A stretch of DNA of 64,000 nucleotides from Bellilinea sp034411135 (GCA_034411135.1 DAOUMN010000059.1:1-64000), one strand, 5' to 3'. Positions 8,487 to 17,655 are shown, counted from the first letter of the stretch. Numbers and translations: made by a program. The notes: generated by a model from the letters alone, not told the origin.

Positions 8487-9295
8487 CAACCACCTCCTGA
8501 TGGATGGGAGAATTCATTTTCCGGACGCAGGCGGACATCGCCGGCGGAGAATTGGGCTTCGCCGCCATCTGCCAACAACACCCGCAAGTGACCCTGTTCG
8601 CTGACGCCCTTCAGCCTGCCACTCACCGTTTCTCCGTTGGTATTCTCGAGGCGGATGGGCTGCCCAATGTACGCCAGACGCTGCTGCCAGGCTTGCAAGA
8701 AAAGCGGGCTGCCGACTTGATTTACCCAGGCGAGGAGTTGTTCCAACACCCGTGCCAGCAGCTGCCAGCGGTCGATCGGGCTGCCACTGTGTGCCTCCAC
8801 ACAGGTGGCAGGAAAAATCAACAGCGATTCAGGTGGCACGGCAGAGGGTGCAACATTGATGCCGATCCCCAACACCACCGCTTCCAAGTGGTCGCCTTGC
8901 CAGGCTGCTTCCGCCAACACCCCGCACACTTTGCGCCCGTCGAGCAAAACATCGTTGGGCCACTTGATTTGTGGCGCAAGATGCCAGCCGCTTTCCAGTG
9001 CCAGGCTGACCGCCAGCGCGCCCAGCGGTGAGTAGAGCGGTAAGTAATCGCGTGCCGGTTGAGCCGGACGCAGCACCAGACTGAATGCCAGTGCTGCGCC
9101 GGGTAGCGTCTGCCAGGTGCGCCCCAGCCGCCCGCGCCCGGCTGACTGGCGGTCGGCGGCAACCATGGCAAGATGCGGCGCGCCATGCGCAGCCCACTGC
9201 AACGCGTCATCATTGGTTGAGCCGGTTTCGTCCATGTAGTGTAGCGCCGGAATGGGTAAATGGGCAATGGAGGCGCGAATAAGCGATTCGTTCAT
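8486..9295 (-). CDS. birA: Biotin--[acetyl-CoA-carboxylase] ligase, monofunctional
   Basis: 269 residues. It activates biotin to biotinyl-AMP and attaches it to a lysine of biotin carrier proteins. The biotin-binding loop ADRQSAGRGRLGRTW, the KWPNDVLLDGRKVCGVL core and the VVLGIGINV strand are all present, and a C-terminal SH3-like domain (about 215-260) closes the protein. There is no N-terminal helix-turn-helix, so this is the group I form without repressor function. Divergent from the YibE/F gene, and upstream of a coupled small membrane protein. Confidence 0.93.
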   Translation of the reverse strand: MNESLIRASIAHLPIPALHYMDETGSTNDDALQWAAHGAPHLAMVAADRQSAGRGRLGRTWQTLPGAALAFSLVLRPAQPARDYLPLYSPLGALAVSLALESGWHLAPQIKWPNDVLLDGRKVCGVLAEAAWQGDHLEAVVLGIGINVAPSAVPPESLLIFPATCVEAHSGSPIDRWQLLARVLEQLLAWVNQVGSPLFLQAWQQRLAYIGQPIRLENTNGETVSGRLKGVSEQGHLRVLLADGGEAQFSAGDVRLRPENEFSHPSGGG

Positions 9296-9354
9296 AGCTT
9301 AATTGTACCCGAATCATCCATTTGTACGGTGAAAAGGACTGACACGGATGCTAT

Positions 9355-9362
9355 GCTATAAT
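9355..9362 (+). promoter_or_regulatory. Extended -10 promoter element for the YibE/F gene
   Basis: TGC-TATAAT (TATAAT at 9357-9362), an extended -10, 30 bases before the start codon. No clear -35 hexamer. Confidence 0.45.
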
Positions 9363-9392
9363 CCCCTGACCTGATCATAAAAAAGGTTATGT

Positions 9393-10616
9393 ATGGACAC
9401 GCCAAATCGAAAAAATCTTGTCATCTTCCTCTCTGTTCTGCTGGTGCTGGCAGCTGGAATCGCGCTGATCGTCTGGGCGGCGCCGCAGCTTGCCAACCTG
9501 CTCAGCACCGAACGCCCTGCCGGGCAGATTGGATACGATACCAGCACGGTACGCGCCGAAGTGGTCGAAATCATTGAGGAAGGACAGATCACGCTCGGCG
9601 AGCGCCGTCAGCGCTACCAGGTGTTCAATGCCCGTGTGATGGAAGGGGACTACACCGGGCAGATCATCGAAATCGAGTATGGCTTACAGCAGGTGCGCGC
9701 CGCCGAAGCCGATGTACGCCTTGGCGATCAGGTGCTTGTTTCCATTGGGCAGCGCCCGGATGGAACTCTGGTGGCTTTTTTTACCGACTTCATCCGCACC
9801 GGCAGCATTCTTCAGCTCTTCCTGGTCTTCGTGATCATCAGCGTGGTGATCGGTGGTTGGAAGGGGCTGCGCGGGCTGCTCGGCATCGGGCTCAGCCTGG
9901 TGGTGATCGTTTCTTTCATCATTCCTCAAATTCTGGCAGGCAAGAATCCGGTGCTGGTCAGCATCGTGGGTTCGTTCATGTTCCTATCCGTATCGCTATA
10001 CCTGGTTTATGGCTGGACGCTGAAAACTCACGCCGCTGTGGTGGGCATGCTGATTGCGCTGGTGCTGACCGGAAGCCTAGCGTGGTCCTTCATCAACTTC
10101 ACCCGATTGAATGGCTTTGGCGACGAAAACGCCATGTTCCTGGTGCAGATGACCACCACGCCGCTCGACCTGCGCGGACTGCTGCTTGGCGGGATCATCA
10201 TTGGTGCACTGGGCGTACTCGACGACCTGGTCATCAGCCAGTCGTCTGCCGTATTCGAACTGCACGGGGCCAATCCCAGCCTCAGCCTGGGCTTTCTCTA
10301 CCGCCGGGCAATGAACATCGGGCGCGATCATGTCGCTGCCACCGTGAACACGCTGGTGTTAGCCTATGCCGGCGCTTCTCTGCCCATGCTGTTGATGTTT
10401 TCGTTAAACGATCAAAACCCCGCCCTGTTGCTCAACATCAATTTCATCGCTGAAGAGGTTGTCCGCACCCTGGTTGGCTCGATTGGGCTATTCGCCTCGG
10501 TACCTATCACCACCGGGCTGGCGTGCCTGGCAGCCGTTCATGCTGACCGGCTGGGAAAATGGCGGCGTTTTCTCGGACCTGAAACCGGCAACGAAAGTCA
10601 TTTCCATAGTCATTAA
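9393..10616 (+). CDS. YibE/F family membrane protein
   Basis: 407 residues. An N-terminal helix (VIFLSVLLVLAAGIALIVWA) is followed by a soluble beta-rich stretch of about 90 residues and then seven or eight membrane helices, the YibE/F layout. The family-typical segment GALGVLDDLVISQSSAVFEL, with acidic residues next to a helix, is present. The transported substrate and cellular role of this family are not settled. AAAAAGG lies just before the ATG. Divergent from birA, convergent with the LuxR-type gene (9-base gap). Confidence 0.85.
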   Translation: MDTPNRKNLVIFLSVLLVLAAGIALIVWAAPQLANLLSTERPAGQIGYDTSTVRAEVVEIIEEGQITLGERRQRYQVFNARVMEGDYTGQIIEIEYGLQQVRAAEADVRLGDQVLVSIGQRPDGTLVAFFTDFIRTGSILQLFLVFVIISVVIGGWKGLRGLLGIGLSLVVIVSFIIPQILAGKNPVLVSIVGSFMFLSVSLYLVYGWTLKTHAAVVGMLIALVLTGSLAWSFINFTRLNGFGDENAMFLVQMTTTPLDLRGLLLGGIIIGALGVLDDLVISQSSAVFELHGANPSLSLGFLYRRAMNIGRDHVAATVNTLVLAYAGASLPMLLMFSLNDQNPALLLNINFIAEEVVRTLVGSIGLFASVPITTGLACLAAVHADRLGKWRRFLGPETGNESHFHSH

Positions 10617-10625
10617 GCGGATGGT

Positions 10626-11279
10626 TTATATCACAATCCAGCCGCGCCGCACACCCACCCGTACTGCCTCAGCGCGGTTCATCACCCCTAATTTGGAATA
10701 GATCGATGAGATGTGATATTTGACCGTGTGTTCACTGATCCCCAGGCTGTGGGCGATCTGCTTGTTGGTCAAACCCTGCGACAGCGCATTGAGCACCTCG
10801 CCCTCGCGCGGGGTAAGCGTATCCATCTCATGCTCCGCTTCCGCGGTGAGATCCTTTGTGCGCAGGCTGCCAGGGGCGCGGCTCAACCATGCCGGTAACC
10901 CAACCGACAATCCCTCTGCCAGGGCTGCCAGCGCGGCATGCAAGGTCTGCGCCTCAACATCCAGCGGCAGCACGCCTATCGGTCGTTTCCATAACTCTGC
11001 CGGGAGCGGTAGTTCGCCATCCGCGTAATCTGCAATCAGCAACAGCACTGCCACCCCCGGTATGTTCGCCAGCCAATCACCGGGCGGGTGACTGGCGACA
11101 TGGATCACCAGCACATCGATTTCCAGTCCGCCCGCCAGGTCTTGGACATCGTTGGTTTCGCGCACGATTTCAATTCTTTCGCCGCTTTGCAAAAGCACGC
11201 GCAGCCCGGCACGGATTGCGCCCGCTGGGGTCAGCAGAGCCACACGGTATGCATCCGATACGGGCTGCGGCACATCCAC
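10626..11279 (-). CDS. LuxR-type DNA-binding regulator with degenerate receiver
   Basis: 217 residues. The C-terminal 65 residues are a clear LuxR/NarL helix-turn-helix (LTPREGEVLNALSQGLTNKQ, IAHSLGISEHTVKYHISSIY). The N-terminal 120 residues follow a response-regulator receiver in length and strand order (VALLTPAGAIRAGLRVLLQS), but the acidic pair after strand 1 is Pro-Ala and the phospho-acceptor Asp after strand 3 is His (IDVLVIHVASHPPG). It therefore probably works without phosphorylation. The start is GTG at 11279, 11 bases after the protease stop, so the two genes are likely one transcript. No kinase is adjacent. Confidence 0.85.
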   Translation of the reverse strand: MDVPQPVSDAYRVALLTPAGAIRAGLRVLLQSGERIEIVRETNDVQDLAGGLEIDVLVIHVASHPPGDWLANIPGVAVLLLIADYADGELPLPAELWKRPIGVLPLDVEAQTLHAALAALAEGLSVGLPAWLSRAPGSLRTKDLTAEAEHEMDTLTPREGEVLNALSQGLTNKQIAHSLGISEHTVKYHISSIYSKLGVMNRAEAVRVGVRRGWIVI

Positions 11280-11290
11280 TTTAGCCTGCC

Positions 11291-12169
11291 TCAGCGTTCA
11301 CCTATCGTAACGTTGATTTCCAACCGGCTGCCGCCGCGCAAAATTTCCACCGCGGTTGGTACGCCAATTTGCTCGGCGGAGAGTGCAGCGACCAGATCGT
11401 CCGAATCAGCCACTGGCTGCCCGTCGATGGCGGTCAACAGGTCGCCAACCATCAAGCCCGCCTCGCCAGCCGGGGTGTCGCCGTCCACCGCCACCAGCAG
11501 CAAGGCATGGGTTTGCTCACGCGGCAACAGGCTGCGCAGACCTTGCGGGATTTCCACCGGCTGACTGCGCACACCCAGGTAACCGCGCCGGATGCGCCCA
11601 TACTGCGCCAATAGCGCAGCCGTCTCCCAGGCAACCGCGGCAGGAATGGCAAGAAACACGCCCCCGCCCAACCCTGAAGTATTGATACCCAACACCGAGC
11701 CGTTCAGGTCAATCAGCGCACCGCCCGAAAAACCGGGGTAAGCCGTCCCGTCCAGGCGGAAATACTGGCGCAGCAACCCGCCGCGCATGGTACGCACCGG
11801 ACCGCCAACCGCAGAGATCAATGCCAGTCCAGCTTGCACGCTTTCCAGCGCTGGGCGGGCGACTGTCAACGCCATTTGCCCCACCCGTCCTTCCTTTTCC
11901 GCCCGCCGGGCAGGCTGCAGCAATGGCTTCTCCAACCGAAGCAATGCCAGGTCGCTGGACGGATCACGCCCCGCCAATGTGGCAGCGTGCAGGCTTCCAT
12001 CCGCCAGCCCGACGCGGATATTGTCCTCACCTTCAATGGCATGGTCGGCGGTTATCACCAGGTCCGCGGCAAAAGCCACCCCGCTGGCGGGAAGGCGTTT
12101 ACGAGCGTCCACCAATATGGTATAAGCCGCAGCATGTTCCACGGCATTCGCGAATTCATCCCCAAACAT
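11291..12169 (-). CDS. HtrA-like trypsin-fold protease with PDZ domain, no signal peptide
   Basis: 292 residues. The start at 12169 is set by AGGAGG 5-10 bases upstream; a longer frame to 12250 runs through the promoter. The trypsin-like domain (about 10-200) carries the His in VITADHAIE, the Asp in SSDLALLRL and the Ser in YPGFSGGALID. Around the nucleophile, GFSGG replaces the common GNSGG. A PDZ domain follows (about 215-290; GLMVGDLLTAIDGQPV). The N-terminus MFGDEFANAVEHAAAYTILV is not a signal sequence, so the enzyme probably acts in the cytoplasm, unlike periplasmic DegP/HtrA. Followed by a LuxR-type gene in the same direction. Confidence 0.82.
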   Translation of the reverse strand: MFGDEFANAVEHAAAYTILVDARKRLPASGVAFAADLVITADHAIEGEDNIRVGLADGSLHAATLAGRDPSSDLALLRLEKPLLQPARRAEKEGRVGQMALTVARPALESVQAGLALISAVGGPVRTMRGGLLRQYFRLDGTAYPGFSGGALIDLNGSVLGINTSGLGGGVFLAIPAAVAWETAALLAQYGRIRRGYLGVRSQPVEIPQGLRSLLPREQTHALLLVAVDGDTPAGEAGLMVGDLLTAIDGQPVADSDDLVAALSAEQIGVPTAVEILRGGSRLEINVTIGER

Positions 12170-12187
12170 AAACAACCTCCTTTTGTG

Positions 12188-12216
12188 AGTATACCGGTGA
12201 AAGGTTAAGCGAACAA
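12188..12216 (-). promoter_or_regulatory. Candidate promoter of the HtrA-like gene
   Basis: Minus strand TTGTTC (12216-12211), 17-base spacer, TATACT (12193-12188). The -10 is part of GTATACTCA, which is repeated exactly about 47 bases upstream near 12240, so either a second promoter or a regulator site may be present. Confidence 0.5.
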
Positions 12217-12355
12217 TATTCATGTCCATTTTGAGTATACAAACCCTCAAACGTGCCTGCCTCTGCCATTTGGGGGATGACCTTACCCGGAAGAATGGCT
12301 GGTACAGGCATGTTTCACGCCAATCCCGGATGTGTGATAAGATTGCGTCCTGATC

Positions 12356-13270
12356 ATGGAAGCCCTCCTCGAACTGCTTGTTTCACCACTTGGCGGCGGT
12401 CTGGCTGCCCTGACCGCCGCTTTTCTTTGGGCGCTGGCGTCGATCTGGTTCGCCGCGCTTGGCCGCCGCCTTACCGTTCTTGAAGTGAATCTGCTTAAAG
12501 GCACACTGGCGCTGGTGCTGCTCACTGCCACCTTGTTGATCGGCGGCGGCAGCCTGCAATCCATCCCTGGGGAAGCCTTGGGTCTGTTACTGGTTAGTGG
12601 CGTGATTGGGATTACCCTGGGCGACAGCGCTTACCTGCAAGCACTCCAACACCTCGGTCCGCGCCGCACCTTGCTGCTTGCCACCCTCGCTCCACCGATG
12701 GTTGGCTTGATCGCCTGGCTATTTTTAGGCGAAGCGTTGCAATGGGCTGCCTGGCTGGGCATCGCCCTGACCGTGGCAGGCGTAACCTGGGTGATCCTCG
12801 AACGCAGTCCGCTCGATGCGCCTACCGGCAGCCTGCGGCGCGGTTTGTGGTTCGGCTTTCTGGCTGCTCTGGCTCAATCCACCGCCATTGTCCTCTCGCG
12901 GGCTGTACTAACCCGCACCAGCGTTGACCCGTTGCAGAGCACCATTTTGCGCCTGGTCGCGGCGGTAGTGGTGCTGGCGATCTGGCTGCTGGTGCGCCGT
13001 CGCCCGCTGGTGAGCCGAGAAATTTTTGCTGCACAGCCACACCTGTGGATTCTACTCGCTGCCGCTACCGTGGTGGGCACCTACCTGGCAATGTGGCTGC
13101 AACAGGTCTCCATACTGCTCGCTCCGGCAGGCATCGTCCAGACTTTGCTATCCACCAGTCCGATCTTTATCCTGCCTATTGCCGCACTGCAAGGTGAGCG
13201 GATCAGTCCACGGGCAGTACTGGGTGTGCTGCTGGCACTGGGTGGGGTTGGATTGTTGTTCGGTGGGTAA
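12356..13270 (+). CDS. EamA-family (DMT) transporter
   Basis: 304 residues with about ten membrane helices in two homologous halves, the drug/metabolite transporter fold. The first half ends with the EamA signature (PPMVGLIAWLFLGEALQWAA, then GIALTVAGVTWVILE) and the second with the matching TSPIFILPIAALQGERISPR. These proteins export small metabolites or drugs; the substrate cannot be read from the sequence. It stands alone, divergent from the protease. The following 224 bases (13271-13494) hold no gene. Confidence 0.9.
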   Translation: MEALLELLVSPLGGGLAALTAAFLWALASIWFAALGRRLTVLEVNLLKGTLALVLLTATLLIGGGSLQSIPGEALGLLLVSGVIGITLGDSAYLQALQHLGPRRTLLLATLAPPMVGLIAWLFLGEALQWAAWLGIALTVAGVTWVILERSPLDAPTGSLRRGLWFGFLAALAQSTAIVLSRAVLTRTSVDPLQSTILRLVAAVVVLAIWLLVRRRPLVSREIFAAQPHLWILLAAATVVGTYLAMWLQQVSILLAPAGIVQTLLSTSPIFILPIAALQGERISPRAVLGVLLALGGVGLLFGG

Positions 13271-13494
13271 TCCCGGCAGACTAATCGCCTGTGTTTTTTA
13301 TTATCCGAAAGTTAACAAAAATGGGTTGTCAGGCAGCCCGAATCCCTCTATACTGGTTTCATTGCCATTATTTTCCTTTTCACGTTGGCATACGTTGACG
13401 GTTTCATAAGCCCTCATCACCAATATATGCATGCTGCCCGCTACCTGGCAGCCAGCGTAACATTTAGGCAGATAGAACCTCCTGGAGGTGAGTG

Positions 13495-14388
13495 ATGCGT
13501 TTTGGAATCATGGCGATGCAGATGGATGCCCTGCTGCCAACGGGCGGCAGTTCCGAGGAAGCCCTGGCACAGGCATCCAGTTTCAGCCACGCTGGATTGG
13601 TGCGCCGCCTGCATGCTGCCGGCTTCAATTTGATCGAACTGGGCGGTGACCTGGGTATGTGGTTCCCGCACACCTATGCCCCGCCAGCCATCCAGGAACT
13701 GGCAGCGCTGCGCGCTGGGCTGAGCGTTTCCTACACCGTTCACCTGCCGCTCTGGTCGGTGGAGACTTCCACACCATTGGAAGCAGTGCGCAACGGTTCA
13801 ACCCAGGCAGTGATCGACTGTATCCACGCCACTCGCGTGCTCGAGCCGGAGATGTACGTCCTGCACGCCACTGGTGCGCTGGCTGCCGAATTCTACCAGA
13901 TGCGCCTGCCCCCCACCGGCAAAGCCCTCATCCTGCGCCAGTTCCAACGCAACGCTATGCTTAGCCTGCAGCAAATTCTGGCAGAGACCGGATTGCCCTC
14001 CCGGCAGCTGGCAATCGAGACAATTGAATTCCCCTTCGAATTGACTCTCGAAATGGCAACCACGTTGGATCTGTCCATCTGTCTGGACAGTGGTCATCTC
14101 CTGGCAGGCTTTTCAGGTGACATCGACCTGTTCGATGCACTCGAGCAAGTGCTTCCCCGGCTGGGTGAGGTTCACCTCCACGACAGCCCACGCCCCATGC
14201 CGGGCGATAAACCCGCCTATGGTCAGGATCACCAACCGCTCGGCAGTGGTACGCTCGACCTGCCACGCTTCTTCGAGCGCCTGGAAAGCGCCGGTTTCAA
14301 CGGTCCGGTGGTCTTCGAACTGACCGTCCCGCAGGCGCTGGCTTCACTGCAAACCCTGCGTACCGTATGCCCCGCCTTGTTTGCCTGA
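13495..14388 (+). CDS. TIM-barrel (xylose isomerase/AP endonuclease 2 fold) enzyme, possibly CbiR-like
   Basis: 297 residues. GGAGGTGA stands 5-12 bases before the ATG. The metal-dependent barrel pattern is visible: FNLIELGGDLGMW early, VSYTVHLPLW, a Glu in LAIETIEFPFEL, LDSGHLLAG, and VHLHDSPRPMPG, with His, Glu and Asp at metal-binding strand ends. The YTVHLP / LDSGHL combination resembles CbiR, a cobamide nucleotide-loop phosphodiesterase, but ordinary sugar-phosphate epimerases share much of it. The MFS gene follows after 14 bases, suggesting a transported substrate or a shared pathway. CbiR is my tentative reading only. Confidence 0.7.
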   Translation: MRFGIMAMQMDALLPTGGSSEEALAQASSFSHAGLVRRLHAAGFNLIELGGDLGMWFPHTYAPPAIQELAALRAGLSVSYTVHLPLWSVETSTPLEAVRNGSTQAVIDCIHATRVLEPEMYVLHATGALAAEFYQMRLPPTGKALILRQFQRNAMLSLQQILAETGLPSRQLAIETIEFPFELTLEMATTLDLSICLDSGHLLAGFSGDIDLFDALEQVLPRLGEVHLHDSPRPMPGDKPAYGQDHQPLGSGTLDLPRFFERLESAGFNGPVVFELTVPQALASLQTLRTVCPALFA

Positions 14389-14402
14389 TGCCGGAGAAGA
14401 CC

Positions 14403-15890
14403 ATGAACGAGCACAAACTATCCTGGTTCGAACATATCACCATCAATGCATACTGGCTGGGCTTGAACATTGCTTCCGGTACGATTACCCCGTTGCTGCT
14501 ACCCTACCTGGTGCTGCTGTTCATGCCGGAGGAACAAAAGAATACCTACCTCGCCACCGTGCGAGTGATCGGGCTGAGCGTAGCCATGCTGGTGCAGCCA
14601 TTGGGTGGCATGCTTTCTGACCGCAACACCTCACGATTCGGAAGACGGCGCCCTTTCATTTTTGGCGGGGCATTGGTCAACGTCCTCTTTCTGGTACTGA
14701 TTGGGGCAACCCCGTTATTCATCGGTTCGCCACTGGATGATGCCTTTCAATCCAGCCTGGGCATTTCCACCGCGTACGCCGTGCTCCTGCTTGGCATTAT
14801 CCTGCTGCAGATTTCCTCCAACCTGGCACAAGGCGCTTTGCAAGGATTGATCCCTGACCTGGTACCGGAAAACCAGCGCGGACGCTCTTCGGGGGTCAAG
14901 GCAGTACTGGAATTATTGCCCGTTTTTCTGGTTATTTTCATCGGACCAATGATCGACAAAGGCCGCATCGCGCTGGTGGTCAGTATCGTCGCCGCTGGTT
15001 ACCTGCTCACCATGGCAGTGACCGTGCTTTTTGCCCGCGAAACCCCGCTGCGCGAGAAGATCACCACGGGCATCGGCGACCGTTTCATTCGTTTGCTGGC
15101 ATTGACCGGAATCTTTGTCGGCGCCACCCGGTTAGCCGTCTGGCTGGTCAGCATCAGCAGCAGTTCGCTCAGCCGCATGGGGGTCAGCCGCGAAGGGCAG
15201 ATCCTTCTGGTTGGTCTGGCGGGACTTGCCGCCATGGCAGGTTCGATTCTGATTGGGGTTTATTTTGGCGCATCGGTCGGCATTGGCAAGGAAGCCCGCC
15301 AGCAAACCTCCTTCATCTGGTGGGTGATCAATCGGCTACTCTTCCTGGCGGCTGTCGGTTCCATTCAAGGATTTGCCCAGTTCTACCTGCGCGACGTGCT
15401 TCAATTGCCCAACCCTGCCACCAGCACCACAATTTTACTGGCGGCGGTTGCACTTTTTTTGATCCCATCTGCCATTTATGGTGGCACACTAGCAGACCGC
15501 TTCGGACCGAAGCGATTGGTCACCGCCGCCGGGCTGATTGCTGCATTGGGTACACTGGTACTGCTATTTGCTCAGAGCTTCCCAGTGGTGATTCTCAGCG
15601 GTTGCATCATTGGGTTGGGCACGGGCACCTTTATGGCATCCAATTGGGCTTTGGGCACCGAGCTTGCCCCGCCACTGGAAGCAGGACGCTACCTGGGTAT
15701 TTCCAACCTGGCAGGCGCAGGAGCAGGCATTGTTGGTGCCGGTATCGGTGGTCCCATGGCAGACTTCTTCAACCGGTTCGAGCCTGGTTTGGGTTATCTG
15801 GTCATCTTTGCCATTTACGGGGGGCTGTTCCTGATTTCCACCCTGGCGCTCAGCCGGGTACGCTTGAACTCGTCCAACATAACAGATTAG
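14403..15890 (+). CDS. Major facilitator superfamily transporter
   Basis: 495 residues with twelve predicted membrane helices. The MFS loop 2-3 motif is present as GGMLSDRNTSRFGRRRPFIF and its second-half copy as GGTLADRFGPKRLVTAAG. The Gly-rich IGLGTGTFMASNWALGTELAP segment, the helix 4 NLAQGALQGLIPDLVPENQRG stretch and overall form resemble the glycoside-cation and sucrose-type carriers, but the substrate is not known. The start at 14403 is chosen over an in-frame ATG at 14367, which lies inside the previous gene; GGAGAAG precedes 14403. Its stop codon overlaps the convergent gene at 15887. Confidence 0.88.
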   Translation: MNEHKLSWFEHITINAYWLGLNIASGTITPLLLPYLVLLFMPEEQKNTYLATVRVIGLSVAMLVQPLGGMLSDRNTSRFGRRRPFIFGGALVNVLFLVLIGATPLFIGSPLDDAFQSSLGISTAYAVLLLGIILLQISSNLAQGALQGLIPDLVPENQRGRSSGVKAVLELLPVFLVIFIGPMIDKGRIALVVSIVAAGYLLTMAVTVLFARETPLREKITTGIGDRFIRLLALTGIFVGATRLAVWLVSISSSSLSRMGVSREGQILLVGLAGLAAMAGSILIGVYFGASVGIGKEARQQTSFIWWVINRLLFLAAVGSIQGFAQFYLRDVLQLPNPATSTTILLAAVALFLIPSAIYGGTLADRFGPKRLVTAAGLIAALGTLVLLFAQSFPVVILSGCIIGLGTGTFMASNWALGTELAPPLEAGRYLGISNLAGAGAGIVGAGIGGPMADFFNRFEPGLGYLVIFAIYGGLFLISTLALSRVRLNSSNITD

Positions 15891-16279
15891 GACACTTCCT
15901 TACGGCGAGCAGCAATTCCGCTCAGCGTACCGATGATCACGATCATCACCAGCATGACCGTGCCAAGGATGATCCCAAAGGTTTGTTCACGGTTGGCAAC
16001 CAGTTCCGCCGGCAGCGGTGTATTGGTAACATGGTCAGGTTCGGGTGTACCAGGCAACTCGGCGGTAACCACCAGCGCAGGCTGACTGGTCGAGGTTGCC
16101 ACCTGCAAAGGGAGGCTCGCTTGACGCAGCAACAGCGGTTCGCTCACAGTCATTGCCGAGGAAAATGCAAACAGAACAATCAACAGCCAGAATGCAGGGC
16201 CGTTAAACCACTTGCGGCGGATCTGGTGAAAATGGCGCAGCCAGCGGGGCATGCGGGTTTGCCTTGAGTTATTCGTCAT
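15887..16279 (-). CDS. Small two-helix membrane protein at end of the M42 operon
   Basis: 130 residues with a basic N-terminus (RHFHQIRRKWF), a first helix (AFWLLIVLFAFSSAMTV), a 60-residue Pro/Thr-rich extracytoplasmic loop, a second helix (GIILGTVMLVMIVIIGTL) and a short basic tail. Both ends should be cytoplasmic. It starts within the last four bases of the solute-binding protein gene (ATGA overlap), so it is translationally coupled to it. No family is recognised; it might anchor or partner the lipoprotein upstream. Its stop overlaps the convergent MFS stop. Confidence 0.65.
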   Translation of the reverse strand: MTNNSRQTRMPRWLRHFHQIRRKWFNGPAFWLLIVLFAFSSAMTVSEPLLLRQASLPLQVATSTSQPALVVTAELPGTPEPDHVTNTPLPAELVANREQTFGIILGTVMLVMIVIIGTLSGIAARRKEVS

Positions 16280-17655
16280 GGCACTCCCAGTTTTTCAGCC
16301 GCCGACTGGGCTGCCTGACCCGCGCCTGCCTGATTGCGCAGCACCGCCAGGCTCGCCTCACGCAGAACCGGACCAATGCTTGCCAATACCTCGTTGGTTG
16401 GACGCACCTGCGCGGAGAGCATCACCTGACTGAGGACAACCTGCAAGGTGGCGGGCTCCCAGCCACTCAACGAGGTGGGGTGCACCGGAAGATAACCCAC
16501 CGCTGGCGCCCACTCTGCCAGGAAAAGCGCATCACTCAGGTACTCCGCCAGATCTACACTGACCTCGCGGCGCTGCGGGTCTGGATCGGCAACCGCCCAC
16601 ACCCAGCCCGTTGCCTGAGTGAAATCATCCCCGCCTAACGACGGCAGCCGTTGCGGGGTAATATCGGGCAATGGGTTGGCAAGATAATATGAACTCCAGG
16701 TTACCACCCAATCGGCTTGATCTTCCAAAAATGCCTGCCAGACCTGACCATGGCTTTGATACTGGGTAGCGGTTGCCGGGAAGGTTCCCCGCCGTGTTCC
16801 ATCCTGGAACATTTCCAATACCTGCTGAAGAATCTCCGCCTGCAATGTGGGACGGTTTTGCAAGTCCTGCACCAACCCGCCCAGCGAACGGTACAACGTC
16901 AACGTCACCATTGCCTGCGGATCATCCGCAGCGAATATCAACGGGCTGCCAAAGGACAATACTTCCTGCCAGGTTTGCAGGCTGATCCCGCCGGTTGCGG
17001 ATGTGCGATAGAACAACATCAGTGCATCACCGGCGAACGGCAACCCAAAAGGGATATCCTGCACCGATGCCAGCTGGCGAGCATAGGGATACCAATCCGG
17101 ATTTTCGAGCGCTTCGCTTAAACCTTCCACCGGGTAAATCAAACCCTTTAGAGCCGCAGCTTCCAGGTCGCCGCGGTTGAGCGCAACCAGCGCGGGTAGT
17201 GCGCCTGGTGCCGCAGCAGCGGTGGCAGTCAAGGATTCCAAAAGTCCGCCCGGACCCGAAGCCGCTTTGATACGCACCGAAATCAGCACACCCGGATTGG
17301 CTTCCATGAACGCTTCCAGGCGTTCTTTCATTAAGAAACCTGCGGGCGTTTCCGCCTGGGGATCAAATTGCGGTGGCAGCCAGACTGTCAGGGTGATGTT
17401 GCCGCTGAGTGTTGGTAGCGGTTCGGGCATCAGGGTGGGTTCAACCGGCATTGTTGCAGTTGGGGTTGAGGTCCATGTGGCGGTTGGCTGTCCATTGAAC
17501 CATCCGGGCAGCACCGGCTCCAACCACTCCACGCAGCCTGCCAGCAGGCTCAAGACGAAGACAGCCAGCAACAAACGCAGTGCGGCAGGAGCAAAAACCC
17601 GCCTCACTGAATCCCCCTTACGGTTGGCAACCGGTCGGGGAATCTCTACCTTCAT
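16276..17655 (-). CDS. Orphan extracellular solute-binding lipoprotein
   Basis: 459 residues. Basic start, hydrophobic helix (LRLLLAVFVLSLLAGC) and a perfect LAGC lipobox mark a lipoprotein, followed by a Thr/Pro-rich spacer (PTATWTSTPTATMPVEPT). The body is a family 1 type solute receptor of an ABC importer: ITLTVWLPPQFDP start, ANPGVLISVRIKAASGPGG hinge and PFAGDALMLFYRT. No permease or ATPase gene lies nearby. The start overlaps the stop of the M42 peptidase gene by four bases (ATGA), so the ligand may be an oligopeptide processed by the M42 enzymes, or a sugar as in many relatives. Confidence 0.82.
   Translation of the reverse strand: MKVEIPRPVANRKGDSVRRVFAPAALRLLLAVFVLSLLAGCVEWLEPVLPGWFNGQPTATWTSTPTATMPVEPTLMPEPLPTLSGNITLTVWLPPQFDPQAETPAGFLMKERLEAFMEANPGVLISVRIKAASGPGGLLESLTATAAAAPGALPALVALNRGDLEAAALKGLIYPVEGLSEALENPDWYPYARQLASVQDIPFGLPFAGDALMLFYRTSATGGISLQTWQEVLSFGSPLIFAADDPQAMVTLTLYRSLGGLVQDLQNRPTLQAEILQQVLEMFQDGTRRGTFPATATQYQSHGQVWQAFLEDQADWVVTWSSYYLANPLPDITPQRLPSLGGDDFTQATGWVWAVADPDPQRREVSVDLAEYLSDALFLAEWAPAVGYLPVHPTSLSGWEPATLQVVLSQVMLSAQVRPTNEVLASIGPVLREASLAVLRNQAGAGQAAQSAAEKLGVP

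Noticed and set aside
15320..16267. 315-codon plus-strand frame overlapping the end of the MFS gene and the small membrane gene
   Set aside because: Overlaps two supported genes; the product is basic and His/Arg/Cys-rich with no domain.
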